From positions 186,001 to 250,000 of the forward strand of contig CBDCGS010000010.1 of the NCBI GenBank assembly GCA_965216915.1: 64,000 nucleotides of DNA. Direction: 5' to 3'. The position numbers and the translations under genes are program-made. Shown here in pieces: positions 20,514 to 29,637 of this stretch. The stretch's first letter is position 1; every line of letters begins with the position of its first letter. Below the pieces are notes generated by a model. That model saw nothing but the letters and a program-made list of their open reading frames with translations, made no database searches and had not been told where the DNA came from. This DNA comes from CBDCGS01 sp965216915. GTDB lineage: Bacteria; Pseudomonadota; Alphaproteobacteria; UBA828.

Positions 20514-23258
20514 TTGCCTGAGCCGCCCGACGGACCGCCGGCCTCGCCGGCCGTTTCGATCGAGGAGGAGATGCGCCGCTCCTATCTCGATTACGCGATG
20601 AGCGTAATCGTGGCGCGTGCGCTGCCGGATGTGCGCGACGGCCTCAAGCCCGTGCATCGCCGCATCCTCTATTCGATGCACGAGAACGGCTATGACTGGA
20701 ACAAGGCCTACCGCAAATCGGCCCGCGTGGTTGGCGACGTCATGGGCAAATACCATCCCCATGGCGATGCCGCGATCTACGATGCCATGGTGCGCATGGC
20801 CCAGGATTTCTCGATGCGGCTGCCGCTGCTCGACGGCCAGGGCAACTATGGCTCGATGGATGGCGATCCGCCCGCCGCGATGCGCTACACCGAGGTGCGC
20901 ATGGCGCGCGCCGCGCACGCGCTCCTCACCGATATCGACAAGGACACGGTCGACTTTCGGCCCAACTACGACGAATCGGTCGAGGAGCCTGCCGTGCTCC
21001 CGGCCGAGTTCCCCAACCTGCTGGTGAACGGTGCCGGAGGCATCGCGGTCGGCATGGCGACGAACATCCCGCCGCACAATCTCGGCGAGGTGATCGATGC
21101 GACCTGCGCCTACCTGGACGATCCCGAGATCACCATCGACGGCCTGATGGAGCACATTCCGGGGCCTGATTTCCCCACGGCGGGGATCGTGCTCGGCTCG
21201 GTCGGCATCCGCCAGGCCTATCACACCGGGCGCGGCTCGATCGTCATGCGCGCGCGCACGGAGATCGAGACCGTGCGCAAGGAGCGCGAGGCGATCGTCG
21301 TCTCCGAGATCCCGTACCAGGTGAACAAGGCGCGGATGGTCGAGCGGATCGCCGAGCTCGTGAACGAGCGGCGGATCGAGGGCATCTCCGACCTGCGCGA
21401 CGAATCCGACCGCGACGGTGTGCGCGTGGTGATCGAGCTCAAGCGCGATGCGGTGGCGGAGGTGGTGCTCAACCAGCTTTACCGCTACTCGTCGCTGCAG
21501 ACGAGCTTCGGCGTCAACCTGCTCGCGCTCCGCGGCGGCAAGCCCGAGCTGATGACACTTGCGGACATCGTCGCCGCCTTCGTCGAGTTTCGCGAAGAGG
21601 TCATCACCCGGCGCACGAAATTCCAGCTCGCGCGCGCGCGCGAGCGGGCGCACCTCTTGGTCGGCCTCGCGATCGCCGTCGCCAACATCGACGAGGTGAT
21701 CGCGCTGATCCGCCGCTCGCCGGGCCCGGCCGAGGCGCGGGCCGCCCTCGTCGGGCGCGATTGGCCGGTCGCCGACGTGCGCCCGCTGGTCGAGCTGATC
21801 GCCGATCCGCGCCAAAGCGTGACCGGGGAGGGCACCTGCCGGCTCACCGAGGAGCAGGCACGCGCCATCCTCGAGCTGCGCCTGCAGCGCCTCACCGCCA
21901 TGGAGCGCGACAAAATCGGCGAGGAGCTCACGGAGATCGTCGAGCGGATCAAGGACTATGTCGAAATCCTGCAGAACCCGGTGCGGCTGCGCGCGGAGCT
22001 GCGCGCGGAGCTGCTCGAGGCCCGCGAGCGTTTCGCCGACCCGCGGCGCACCGAGCTCACCGCCGTCGAGTTCGAGCACGACGTCGAGGATCTGATCCAG
22101 CGCGAGGAGATGGTCGTCACCTTCAGCCACCGCGGCTATGTGAAGCGGGTGCCGCTGTCGACCTATCGCGCGCAGCGCCGCGGCGGCAAAGGCAGGGCGG
22201 GCATGAGCACGCGCGACGAGGATTTCGTCTCGCAGGTCTTCGTCGTCAACACGCACACGCCCGTGCTCTTCTTCTCGACCGCCGGCAAGGTTTACAAGCT
22301 CAAGGTCTATCGCCTGCCGCAGGCCGCGCCCCAAGCGCGCGGCAAGGCGTTGGTCAATCTGCTGCCGCTCGCCGAGGGCGAGACCATCTCGACAATCCTC
22401 CCAATGCCCGAGGACGAGGAGGCGTGGGAGGGCTTGCAGCTCATGTTCGCGACCGATGCGGGCGGCGTGCGACGCAACAGCGCGGCCGACTTCGCCAACG
22501 TGCCGTCGAACGGCAAGATCGCGATGAAGCTCGACGACGACGATCGCATCGTCGGGGTCTGCGCGTGCGTCGAGGATGACGACGTGCTGCTCGCCGCGCG
22601 CGGCGGCAAATGCATCCGCTTCGCGGCCTCCGACGTGCGTCTCTTCAAGGGGCGGAGCTCGGCCGGGGTGCGCGGCATGGACCTGGCGGCGGGCGACCGC
22701 GTCATCTCCATGACCATCCTCAACGCGAGCGACGGCACGCCCGAGGAACGCGACGCCTATCTCGGCCGCAAGCGCGACGGCGCGGTGCCGCCGCTCAGCG
22801 AGGAGCGCCGGGCGAACCTCGCGGCGCAGGAACAGTTCCTCCTCACCGTGCGCAACGACGGCTACGGCAAGCGCACCTCGACGCACGACTATCGGCTGAC
22901 CCGCCGCGGCGGCAAAGGCATCATCAACATCGACATCGGCGAGGCCGGCAACGCGGTCGTCGCCACCTTCCCGGTGTTGGACAATGACGAGATCATGCTC
23001 GTGACCGACGGCGGCCAGCTCATCCGCTGTCCCGTGAACGAGATCAGCCGCCTCGGGCGCGACGCGCGTGGCGTGACCATCTTCCGCCTGGCCGATGGCG
23101 AGCGCGTGGTGTCGGTCGCACGCCTCGCCGACAATGGCGACGACGAGACCGGCGACGACGAGACCGGCGACGACGAGACCGGCGCGAGCGAGATCGGCGA
23201 GGGTGAATCCGCGACCGGCGAGGCCGCGGCGGCCGGCGAGGATGCGCAGGATGGCTGA
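20514..23258 (+). CDS. gyrA: DNA gyrase subunit A
   Basis: The 914-residue product is the breakage-reunion subunit of gyrase. The catalytic Tyr is Tyr125 in AMRYTE. The quinolone pocket reads HPHGDAAIYD, so the position of E. coli Ser83 is Ala86 here while the Asp87 equivalent is kept (Asp90); I recall Ala there in other Alphaproteobacteria, implying lower intrinsic quinolone sensitivity. The C-terminal pinwheel has the GyrA-box-like QRRGGKG. The acidic tail holds three exact copies of GDDETG. The start is inferred as TTG at 20514, because the conserved SIEEEMRRSYLDYAMS block requires residues before the first ATG. It overlaps coaD by 8 nt. Confidence 0.96.
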   Translation: MPEPPDGPPASPAVSIEEEMRRSYLDYAMSVIVARALPDVRDGLKPVHRRILYSMHENGYDWNKAYRKSARVVGDVMGKYHPHGDAAIYDAMVRMAQDFSMRLPLLDGQGNYGSMDGDPPAAMRYTEVRMARAAHALLTDIDKDTVDFRPNYDESVEEPAVLPAEFPNLLVNGAGGIAVGMATNIPPHNLGEVIDATCAYLDDPEITIDGLMEHIPGPDFPTAGIVLGSVGIRQAYHTGRGSIVMRARTEIETVRKEREAIVVSEIPYQVNKARMVERIAELVNERRIEGISDLRDESDRDGVRVVIELKRDAVAEVVLNQLYRYSSLQTSFGVNLLALRGGKPELMTLADIVAAFVEFREEVITRRTKFQLARARERAHLLVGLAIAVANIDEVIALIRRSPGPAEARAALVGRDWPVADVRPLVELIADPRQSVTGEGTCRLTEEQARAILELRLQRLTAMERDKIGEELTEIVERIKDYVEILQNPVRLRAELRAELLEARERFADPRRTELTAVEFEHDVEDLIQREEMVVTFSHRGYVKRVPLSTYRAQRRGGKGRAGMSTRDEDFVSQVFVVNTHTPVLFFSTAGKVYKLKVYRLPQAAPQARGKALVNLLPLAEGETISTILPMPEDEEAWEGLQLMFATDAGGVRRNSAADFANVPSNGKIAMKLDDDDRIVGVCACVEDDDVLLAARGGKCIRFAASDVRLFKGRSSAGVRGMDLAAGDRVISMTILNASDGTPEERDAYLGRKRDGAVPPLSEERRANLAAQEQFLLTVRNDGYGKRTSTHDYRLTRRGGKGIINIDIGEAGNAVVATFPVLDNDEIMLVTDGGQLIRCPVNEISRLGRDARGVTIFRLADGERVVSVARLADNGDDETGDDETGDDETGASEIGEGESATGEAAAAGEDAQDG
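23136..23183 (+). repeat. Three 15-bp tandem repeats in the gyrA tail
   Basis: The unit GGC-GACGACGAGACC occurs three times in perfect tandem and encodes the repeated GDDETG of the acidic GyrA tail. The copy number may vary by slippage without changing the frame. Confidence 0.9.
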
Positions 23259-23751
23259 GCGCGTCGGTCTCTATCCGGGCACCTTCGACCCCATCACCAC
23301 CGGCCACCAGGACATCATCCGCCGCGGGGTCAAGCTGGTCGACCGGCTCGTGGTTGCGGTCGCCGAGAACGCCGGCAAGGGACCGCTGTTCAATGTCGAT
23401 GAGCGGGTCGCCATGACGCGGGCCGACCTCGCGGCGCTCGGCCTCGGCGAGCCGCGCCTCGAGGTGCGCAGCTTCGATTGCCTTCTGATGCACTTCGCGC
23501 AGCAGGTCGGCGCATCGGTGATCATTCGCGGGCTACGCGCAGTCTCCGATTTCGAGTACGAGTTCCAGATGGCCGGCATGAACACGCGCCTCGATGCGAG
23601 CGTCGAGACGGTGTTTCTGATGGCCTCCGAGAGCCAGCACTTCATCGCCTCGCGGCTCGTCAAGGAAATCGCGGCGCTCGGCGGCGACGTGTCGAGCTTC
23701 GTCTCGCCCGCCGTGGCGGAGCAACTCCGCGCGCGCTTCGGCCACGGCTGA
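23251..23751 (+). CDS. coaD: Phosphopantetheine adenylyltransferase
   Basis: The 166-residue product transfers AMP from ATP to 4'-phosphopantetheine, the fourth step of coenzyme A synthesis. It has the nucleotidyltransferase motif GTFDPITTGH at about 9-18 (the TxGH variant of HxGH), RGLRAVSDFEYE at about 90 and the ATP-binding SRLVKEIA block. The ATG at 23251 lies inside the gyrA coding end, an 8-nt overlap that indicates translational coupling. Confidence 0.96.
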   Translation: MAERVGLYPGTFDPITTGHQDIIRRGVKLVDRLVVAVAENAGKGPLFNVDERVAMTRADLAALGLGEPRLEVRSFDCLLMHFAQQVGASVIIRGLRAVSDFEYEFQMAGMNTRLDASVETVFLMASESQHFIASRLVKEIAALGGDVSSFVSPAVAEQLRARFGHG

Positions 23752-23796
23752 CGTGATGCCGATGCGGGGCGGACTGGCGAGGGTGTCGACCGCCGC

Positions 23797-24834
23797 GTGA
23801 GGGTCGATGCGTTCGATTTCACGCTCCCGCGCGCGCAAATCGCCCAGCATCCCGTCTCGCCGCGCGATACCGCCCGTCTGCTCGATCTGACGGGCGGGGC
23901 GGCGGCCGATCGCCACGTCCGCGACCTGCCCGCGCTGCTTCGTCCCGGTGACCTTCTGGTGCTCAACGACACGCGCGTCATCCCCGCGCGGCTTGCCGGC
24001 CGGCGCGGCGCGGCCCGCGTCGAGGTGACCCTGCACCAGCGGGTCGCCGACGACACCTGGGACGCCTTCGCCAAGCCGGCCAAGCGGCTGCGGCCGGGGG
24101 ACAGGGTGGTGTTCGGCGGCGCGCTCTCGGCACAGGTCGCGGCGCGCGAAGGCGGCGAGGTGCGGCTTCGTTTCGACCGCACCGGCGCGGCGCTCGATCA
24201 AGCGGTCGCGACGCACGGCACCGTGCCTTTGCCGCCCTACATCGCCCGGCCTGACGGGCCCGAGGCCGGCGACCGCGCGGACTACCAAACGGTGTTCGCC
24301 CGCACGGATGGCGCGGTGGCGGCCCCGACGGCGGGGCTCCATTTCACCACCGCGCTGCTCGACCGGCTCGACCGGCGCGGCATCGAGCGGGTGTTCGTCA
24401 CGCTCCACGTCGGCGCGGGAACCTTTCTGCCCGTGACGGCCGAGGACACCGAGGCGCACAGGATGCACGCGGAGCACGGCACGGTGAGCGCCGACGCGGC
24501 GGCGCGTGTTGCGGCCGCGCGGGCGCGCGGCGGGCGGGTGGTCGCGGTGGGGACGACCGTCGTGCGGCTCCTCGAAAGCGCGGCGCGCGCCGACGGCACC
24601 CTCGGGTCCTTTACAGGCCCCGTCGACCTCTTCATCGTCCCCGGCTATCGCTTCAAGGCCGTCGATCTGATGCTCACCAACTTTCACCTGCCGCGTTCGA
24701 CGCTCTTCATGCTGGTGTGCGCCTTCGCCGGACAGGCGCGCATGCAGGCCGCCTATCGGCACGCGATCCGGGCGGGCTATCGCTTCTATTCCTATGGCGA
24801 TGCGACGTTGCTCGCCCGGGCGGCGGCGCCGTGA
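23797..24834 (+). CDS. queA: S-adenosylmethionine:tRNA ribosyltransferase-isomerase
   Basis: The 345-residue product converts preQ1 in tRNA to epoxyqueuosine by transferring the ribosyl part of SAM. It carries the family motifs DFTLPRAQIAQHP at the N-terminus, LNDTRVIPARL, PLPPYI, PTAGLHF, LHVGAGTF and TNFHLPRSTLF. The start is GTG at 23797. Its TGA overlaps the start of tgt (GTGA, 24831-24834), so the two consecutive queuosine enzymes are translationally coupled. Confidence 0.96.
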   Translation: MRVDAFDFTLPRAQIAQHPVSPRDTARLLDLTGGAAADRHVRDLPALLRPGDLLVLNDTRVIPARLAGRRGAARVEVTLHQRVADDTWDAFAKPAKRLRPGDRVVFGGALSAQVAAREGGEVRLRFDRTGAALDQAVATHGTVPLPPYIARPDGPEAGDRADYQTVFARTDGAVAAPTAGLHFTTALLDRLDRRGIERVFVTLHVGAGTFLPVTAEDTEAHRMHAEHGTVSADAAARVAAARARGGRVVAVGTTVVRLLESAARADGTLGSFTGPVDLFIVPGYRFKAVDLMLTNFHLPRSTLFMLVCAFAGQARMQAAYRHAIRAGYRFYSYGDATLLARAAAP

Positions 24835-25976
24835 CCCTCGGCTTCGAGATCACCGCGCGCGACGGCGCCGCCCGCACCGGGCGGGTCGAGACCGCGCATG
24901 GCGCCTTTCAAACGCCCGCCTTCATGACCGTCGGCACCGCGGCCACGGTCAAGGGGCTCACGCCCGAGATGGTGCGCGCCTCGGGCGCCGAGATCGTGCT
25001 CTCGAACACCTATCACCTCATGCTGCGTCCGGGCGCCGAGCGCATCGAAGCCCTCGGCGGCCTGCATCGCTTCATGGGCTGGCCCGGGCCGATCCTCACC
25101 GATTCGGGCGGCTACCAGGTGATGTCGCTCGCCAAGCTGCGCACCATCGAGGAGGACGCGGTCGTCTTTCAGGCGCACACCGACGGCTCCAAGCATCGGC
25201 TGAGCCCCGAGCGCGCGGTCACCCTGCAGCATGCGCTGGGCGCCGACATCACCATGGTGCTCGACGAGTGCACGCCTTATCCCGTGAGCGAGGCGGAGGC
25301 CGCCGCATCGATGCGCCGCTCCATGCGCTGGGCCGAGCGCTGCCGCACGGCCTATCGGGCGCGCCCGGGCCATGGCCTCTTCGGCATCGTGCAGGGCGGG
25401 GTGTTTCCGGCTCTCCGCGCGGAATCGGCGTCGTCGTTGCGCGCCATCGGCTTCGACGGCTATGCGATCGGCGGGCTCGCGGTCGGTGAGGGGCAGGCGC
25501 AGATGTTGGCCGTGCTCGACGGGCTCGCCGGCGCGCTGCCCGCGGAGCGCCCGCGCTATCTCATGGGCGTCGGCACGCCGGACGACCTGATCCAGGCGGT
25601 CCGCCGCGGCATCGACATGTTCGACTGCGTGCTGCCGACCCGCTCGGGCCGCACCGGGCGGGCCTACACCGCGCGCGGCGTCCTCAACCTGCGCAACGCG
25701 CGCCACGCGGCCGACCCGCGCCCCCTCGATGCGGCATGCGCCTGCCCGACCTGCACGGGCTTCGCGCGCGCCTACCTGCACCATCTCTTCCGCTGCGACG
25801 AGATGCTGGGGCCGATTCTGTTGAGCCAGCACAACCTTCATTTCTACCAAAGCCTGATGGCGCAGCTCCGGCGTGCGATCGCCGCCGGCAGCCTCGCGCG
25901 CTTCGCGGCGGGGTTCGCCGCGGCCGAAGCCGCCGGCCACCCCGCGTCCCCCGACGAGCCCGCCCCGCCGGCCTGA
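24831..25976 (+). CDS. tgt: Queuine tRNA-ribosyltransferase (tRNA-guanine transglycosylase)
   Basis: The 381-residue product exchanges guanine-34 for preQ1 in tRNAs with GUN anticodons. It has the substrate motif LTDSGGYQVMSL, the nucleophile region FDCVLPTRSGR and the zinc site CACPTC plus His in LLSQHNLHFY. The GTG at 24831 gives the correct N-terminus (TLGFEITARDG) and overlaps the queA stop by 4 nt. Together with queA it completes two steps of queuosine synthesis; the precursor genes are not in the window. Confidence 0.96.
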   Translation: MTLGFEITARDGAARTGRVETAHGAFQTPAFMTVGTAATVKGLTPEMVRASGAEIVLSNTYHLMLRPGAERIEALGGLHRFMGWPGPILTDSGGYQVMSLAKLRTIEEDAVVFQAHTDGSKHRLSPERAVTLQHALGADITMVLDECTPYPVSEAEAAASMRRSMRWAERCRTAYRARPGHGLFGIVQGGVFPALRAESASSLRAIGFDGYAIGGLAVGEGQAQMLAVLDGLAGALPAERPRYLMGVGTPDDLIQAVRRGIDMFDCVLPTRSGRTGRAYTARGVLNLRNARHAADPRPLDAACACPTCTGFARAYLHHLFRCDEMLGPILLSQHNLHFYQSLMAQLRRAIAAGSLARFAAGFAAAEAAGHPASPDEPAPPA

Positions 25977-26010
25977 CCCGCGGCCCGCGCGCCTGACCGC
26001 GGCCCGCGCG
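25972..26010 (+). repeat. Short imperfect tandem repeat across the tgt stop
   Basis: About 19 bp (CCTGACCCGCGGCCCGCGCG) is repeated once with one base missing, and a degenerate third start (TCTGACCTG) follows. The tgt stop codon lies in the first unit, so slippage here would not alter the protein. Confidence 0.6.
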
Positions 26011-26116
26011 TCTGACCTGTCGCGCCGCCGGCTCGACCGTCGCACTGGCGCAGTCCTCGTGACCCGTCCGCTTGACCCGGCCGACCCCGCTCCCTATCGT
26101 GCGCCGACCCGAGGCG

Positions 26117-26192
26117 GCGCCCGTAGCTCAGGTGGCAGAGCAACTGACTTTTAATCAGTGGGTCCCAGGTTCGAGTCCTGGCGGGCGCACCA
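26117..26192 (+). tRNA. tRNA-Lys (anticodon TTT)
   Basis: The 76-nt cloverleaf has an acceptor stem GCGCCCG/CGGGCGC, an anticodon stem ACTGA/TCAGT with loop CTTTTAA (anticodon TTT), a T arm CCAGG-TTCGAGT-CCTGG and an encoded CCA (26190-26192). A diverged copy of its 3' end occurs at 35036-35069. Confidence 0.95.
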
Positions 26193-26281
26193 ATTATTTC
26201 AATCCCTGTCAGCGAAGCTTAAAGGCGCAGACTTCGCGTTGGGGTCGGTGGCCGGGTAGGGGTGTGGGCCCAACCGGAGGC

Positions 26282-27661
26282 GAGCTATAGCTGAAAGTTG
26301 GTGATGGAGTGATTTGAGGGCGGCGTATCCTGGCGATGATGAGGTCGCCATTTCCACGAGGGAGGGATACGCCATGGGAGAGGATACAGTCGTCACGCTG
26401 CGCCAACCAGGATCGCCTTCGGAGGATCCGCTGACGGCGGTGCTGCAGTCAGGCGCGCGTCGGCTTTTGGCGCATGCGGTCGAGGCCGAGGTCTCTGCGT
26501 TTGTCGAGGCGCACGCGGATCTTGTGGACGAGGCGGGCCGTCGTCGTGTTGTGCGCCACGGCTATCTGCCAGCGCGCGAGATCCAGACGGGCATCGGCCC
26601 CGTCGCGGTGCGCCAGCCTCGGGTACGCGATCGCGGAGACGATGAGGCGGGCGGCAAGATCCGCTTCACGTCATCGATTCTGCCACCCTATCTGCGTCGC
26701 ACGAAGTCGATCGAGGAGCTGTTGCCATGGCTCTATCTGAAAGGCATCTCGACGGGCGAGTTCGGTGAGGCGCTGGCAGCGCTGTTGGGTCGAGACGCAC
26801 CGGGGCTGTCGGCGTCGACGATCGCGCGGCTCAAGGAGATCTGGCAAGGAGAGCTGGAGCGCTGGCAGGCGCGTGATCTCTCGGCCAAGCGTTACGTCTA
26901 CATCTGGGCCGACGGGGTCTACTTCCGGCCCCGCCTGGAGCACGACAAACAGTGCGTTCTGGTGGTCATCGGGGCCGATGACCACGGCCGCAAAGACCTC
27001 GTTGCCCTGCAGGATGGCTACCGCGAGAGCGAACAGAGCTGGGCGGAGCTCCTGATCGATCTCAAGCAGCGTGGCCTTGCGATCGCGCCCGAGCTCGCCA
27101 TCGGCGACGGCGCGCTCGGCTTCTGGGCGGCCCTGCGCAAGATCTACGGCACGACGCGCGCGCAGCGTTGCTGGGTGCACAAGACCGCCAACGTGCTCAA
27201 CAAAATGCCCAAGAGCGTGCAAGCCAAAGCCAAGGCGCATCTCCAGCAGATCTGGATGGCCGAGACGAGGGCCGGCGCCGAGCAAGCCTTCGACGGCTTC
27301 CTCGAGATCTACGGCGCCAAGTATGACCGAGCCGCGGCTTGCTTGCGCAAGGATCGGGACGTGTTGCTGCGCTTCTACGACTTCCCGGCCGAGCACTGGA
27401 AGCACATCCGCACGGCCAACCCGATCGAGAGCACGTTTGCGACCGTGCGATTGCGAACCACCAGGACCAAGGGCTGCCTGTCACGCAAGACCGCGCTTGC
27501 AATGGTCTACAAGCTGAGCCAGTCGGCGAGCCAGAGATGGCGTCGCCTCGACGGCTCGAACCACATCGCCGCCCTCATCGAGGGCGTCCAGTTCAAGGAC
27601 GGGGAGATGCTAAATCAACGCGCCGCCTGAAATCCTCGTCACCAACTTTTGACAATAGCTC
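26282..27661 (+). mobile_element. Complete IS256-family insertion sequence
   Basis: The 1,380-bp element is bounded by imperfect inverted repeats: GAGCTATAGCTGAAAGTTGG at 26282 and, on the other strand from 27661, GAGCTATTGTCAAAAGTTGG; similarity continues for roughly 40 bp. The 9-bp sequence ACCGGAGGC lies immediately outside both ends (26273-26281 and 27662-27670), a perfect target-site duplication of the size expected for IS256. Intact ends, intact duplication and an uninterrupted transposase indicate a recent and possibly still active insertion, 81 bp downstream of tRNA-Lys. Confidence 0.93.
26374..27630 (+). CDS. IS256-family transposase
   Basis: The 418-residue product is a mutator-type DDE transposase. 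It has the family blocks VRHGYLPAREIQTGIGPVAV near the N-terminus, LYLKGISTGEF, SASTIARL, the first Asp in YIWADGVYF, the second in AIGDGALGFW, the QRCWVHKTANVLNKMP block and the Glu in NPIESTFATVRLRT. No frameshift or stop interrupts it. The ATG at 26374 has GAGGGAGGG upstream. Confidence 0.95.
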   Translation: MGEDTVVTLRQPGSPSEDPLTAVLQSGARRLLAHAVEAEVSAFVEAHADLVDEAGRRRVVRHGYLPAREIQTGIGPVAVRQPRVRDRGDDEAGGKIRFTSSILPPYLRRTKSIEELLPWLYLKGISTGEFGEALAALLGRDAPGLSASTIARLKEIWQGELERWQARDLSAKRYVYIWADGVYFRPRLEHDKQCVLVVIGADDHGRKDLVALQDGYRESEQSWAELLIDLKQRGLAIAPELAIGDGALGFWAALRKIYGTTRAQRCWVHKTANVLNKMPKSVQAKAKAHLQQIWMAETRAGAEQAFDGFLEIYGAKYDRAAACLRKDRDVLLRFYDFPAEHWKHIRTANPIESTFATVRLRTTRTKGCLSRKTALAMVYKLSQSASQRWRRLDGSNHIAALIEGVQFKDGEMLNQRAA

Positions 27662-27768
27662 ACCGGAGGCCGAATCTCGAGTTGTCCGCGGGTGCTTGAA
27701 GGCGTCCTAAGAGCGCACCGGCAAAAGTGCTCAAGATCGCACACGCAGGCCGGGACCCACCGAGCCGC

Positions 27769-27996
27769 TTAGGACAATGCGCCGCTCGCCTGCTCAGCCG
27801 CCAAATGCGGCGATGGCATAGTCGCGAGCGTACTCGCCCCCAACGCAGCGAAATCGGTCCTGCGCGATACCACGATCCAGACAGCCATGCCGAGCAGCAT
27901 CATGAGCGCGATGAGCATGAGCAGCGTTCGTGGCGGGGCTCTTTCTCCACCGTTGACGTCGTTGCGGCCTGGCCAATATGTAAACGGCCAGAACAT
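27769..27996 (-). CDS. Possible small single-pass membrane protein
   Basis: This 75-residue reading frame has a clean hydrophobic helix (TLLMLIALMMLLGMAVWIVV, about residues 25-44) followed by basic SRR, a plausible inner-membrane anchor. A membrane helix is unusual for a chance antisense frame, and the frame does not overlap a known gene: it ends near the IS flank and starts 24 bp before the divergent carboxypeptidase gene. No good ribosome binding site precedes the ATG, and I recognise no family, so it remains tentative. Confidence 0.35.
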   Translation of the reverse strand: MFWPFTYWPGRNDVNGGERAPPRTLLMLIALMMLLGMAVWIVVSRRTDFAALGASTLATMPSPHLAAEQASGALS

Positions 27997-28020
27997 AGGT
28001 GGCTGGTTGCGAGGTCGGAG

Positions 28021-29637
28021 ATGAAAGCGCTCTCGCGTGTGGTATCGCTTGCTCTGGCGCTCTTCGTTTCGGCGCCCGCCGTGGCTGGCGCGGCGGCTCT
28101 CGAAACACGCGCGCCACGGGCAATCCTGATCGACGGGGCGTCCGGGCAGGTCCTGCTCGAGAAGAAGGCCGATACCGGGTTCGCGCCGGCCTCGATCAGC
28201 AAGCTCATGACGCTCTATGTGGTGTTCGAGCGCCTCGCCTCGGGCGCGCTCTCGATGCAGGACACCTTCCCGGTGAGCGAGGCGGCGAGGCAAGCCGGCG
28301 GCGCCAAGATGTTCGTCGAGGTCGGCGACCATGTGACCGTGGCCGATCTCCTGCGCGGCATCATCGTGCAGTCGGCGAACGACGCCGCGGTCGTCATCGC
28401 CGAGGGGATTGCCGGCACGGAGGCTGCGTTCGCCGAGCTCATGAACGGCGCCGCCCTGACGCTGGGCTTGACCGGCAGCCAGTTCGCCAACGCCACCGGC
28501 TGGCCCGATGCCGACCACGTCATGACCGTTCGCGATGCCGCGATCCTGTCGCAACGCATCGTCGAGGATTTCCCAGAGCTTTATCCGATGTTCGCCGAGG
28601 AGGCGTTCACCTATCGGGGCCTGCGCCAGGCGAACCGCAACCGGCTGCTCGGCACCTACGACGGTGCCGATGGCCTAAAATCCGGCCGAACCCGGAGCGC
28701 GGGGTTCGGTCTCGCAGCGTCGGCGGAGCGCGGCGGGCGGCGGCTCTTCCTGGTGTTGAGCGGCCTTCCCGACCGCAAGGCGCTCGACCGGGAGGCGGTG
28801 CGCCTCCTCGATGAAGGCTTCGGCGCGAGCGCCAGCACCGCCGCCGACCACTCCGACCGCACGCTCTCGGCGCTCATATCGAGCGCCAACGCGGGCGATC
28901 TCGAGGCCATGCATCAGTTGGGCCGGGCCTACATGCTGGGCGAGCGGGGCGCCCCGGTCGACCACGCGAGCGCGCTCACGTGGTATCGCAAGGCGGCGGA
29001 GCGCGGATACGCCAAATCCCAGAACAATCTGGGGGTGCACCACAAGGACGGGTTGGGCGTGCCGGCCGATCGCGCGACGGCGCGCCGCTGGTTCAGAAAA
29101 GCCGCAGATCAGGGCCTCGCCATCGGCGCGCACAACATGGGGGTGATGGCGGAGGAGGCGGGCGACCTCGACGAGGCGCGCCGCTGGTTTGCGCAAGCCG
29201 CCGAAGGGGGCAACGCACCGTCGCACGCGGCGTTGGAGCGCGTGCAGGCTGCGCTCACGGACCGCAAGAATGAGGCCGCCCGCCGGGAGCGCGCGCGCGC
29301 CGAGCGAGAGAAATCGGCCGCCCGCGAACGCGAACCCTCGATCGACGACGGGCCGACGGAAACGCTCATGTGCGGGCGGTCCTTTCCCGATCGTGTCGAG
29401 GTCGTCATCAACAAGAAGATCAAACGGATGCGCTACGGCAACAAGGAGCTCGCGATCGAGAAAGTGACCGCGGACAACTGGGTCTTCAGCGAGCATTTCA
29501 GCGGCAAGGATGGCAGGCCGCGCTATGTCGGGGTGAGCGGCAACCGGACGCAGCTTTACACCGGGGTGCCGGGCAGCTCGTTCGCGACGCTGAAGTGGTT
29601 GGACTGCCGGTGCGTCTATTCGCGCTGCAGTCAGTAG
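28021..29637 (+). CDS. D-alanyl-D-alanine carboxypeptidase (PBP5-like) with Sel1 repeats
   Basis: The 538-residue product is exported (signal about 1-25). It has an S11 peptidase domain with the three penicillin-binding motifs: Ser58-x-x-Lys61 (SISK), Ser118-Ala-Asn120 (SAN) and Lys220-Ser-Gly (KSGRT). This enzyme trims the terminal D-Ala of peptidoglycan peptides. Instead of the usual PBP5 C-terminal domain and membrane helix there are three Sel1-like repeats (about 300-410), an Arg/Glu-rich helix (about 415-445) and a C-terminal domain with CGRSFP and CRCVYSRC cysteines. The repeats may tether it to partner proteins. The ATG at 28021 has GGAG just upstream. Confidence 0.87.
   Translation: MKALSRVVSLALALFVSAPAVAGAAALETRAPRAILIDGASGQVLLEKKADTGFAPASISKLMTLYVVFERLASGALSMQDTFPVSEAARQAGGAKMFVEVGDHVTVADLLRGIIVQSANDAAVVIAEGIAGTEAAFAELMNGAALTLGLTGSQFANATGWPDADHVMTVRDAAILSQRIVEDFPELYPMFAEEAFTYRGLRQANRNRLLGTYDGADGLKSGRTRSAGFGLAASAERGGRRLFLVLSGLPDRKALDREAVRLLDEGFGASASTAADHSDRTLSALISSANAGDLEAMHQLGRAYMLGERGAPVDHASALTWYRKAAERGYAKSQNNLGVHHKDGLGVPADRATARRWFRKAADQGLAIGAHNMGVMAEEAGDLDEARRWFAQAAEGGNAPSHAALERVQAALTDRKNEAARRERARAEREKSAAREREPSIDDGPTETLMCGRSFPDRVEVVINKKIKRMRYGNKELAIEKVTADNWVFSEHFSGKDGRPRYVGVSGNRTQLYTGVPGSSFATLKWLDCRCVYSRCSQ

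Noticed and set aside
20511..22886. 791-residue open frame on the minus strand opposite gyrA
   Set aside because: It is antisense to a certain gene, has no recognisable domain and consists of Arg/Ala/His-rich sequence typical of GC-rich shadow frames.
26314..26373. N-terminal extension of the IS256 transposase
   Set aside because: The extension lies within the left inverted repeat and lacks a ribosome site; the ATG at 26374 has a strong one.
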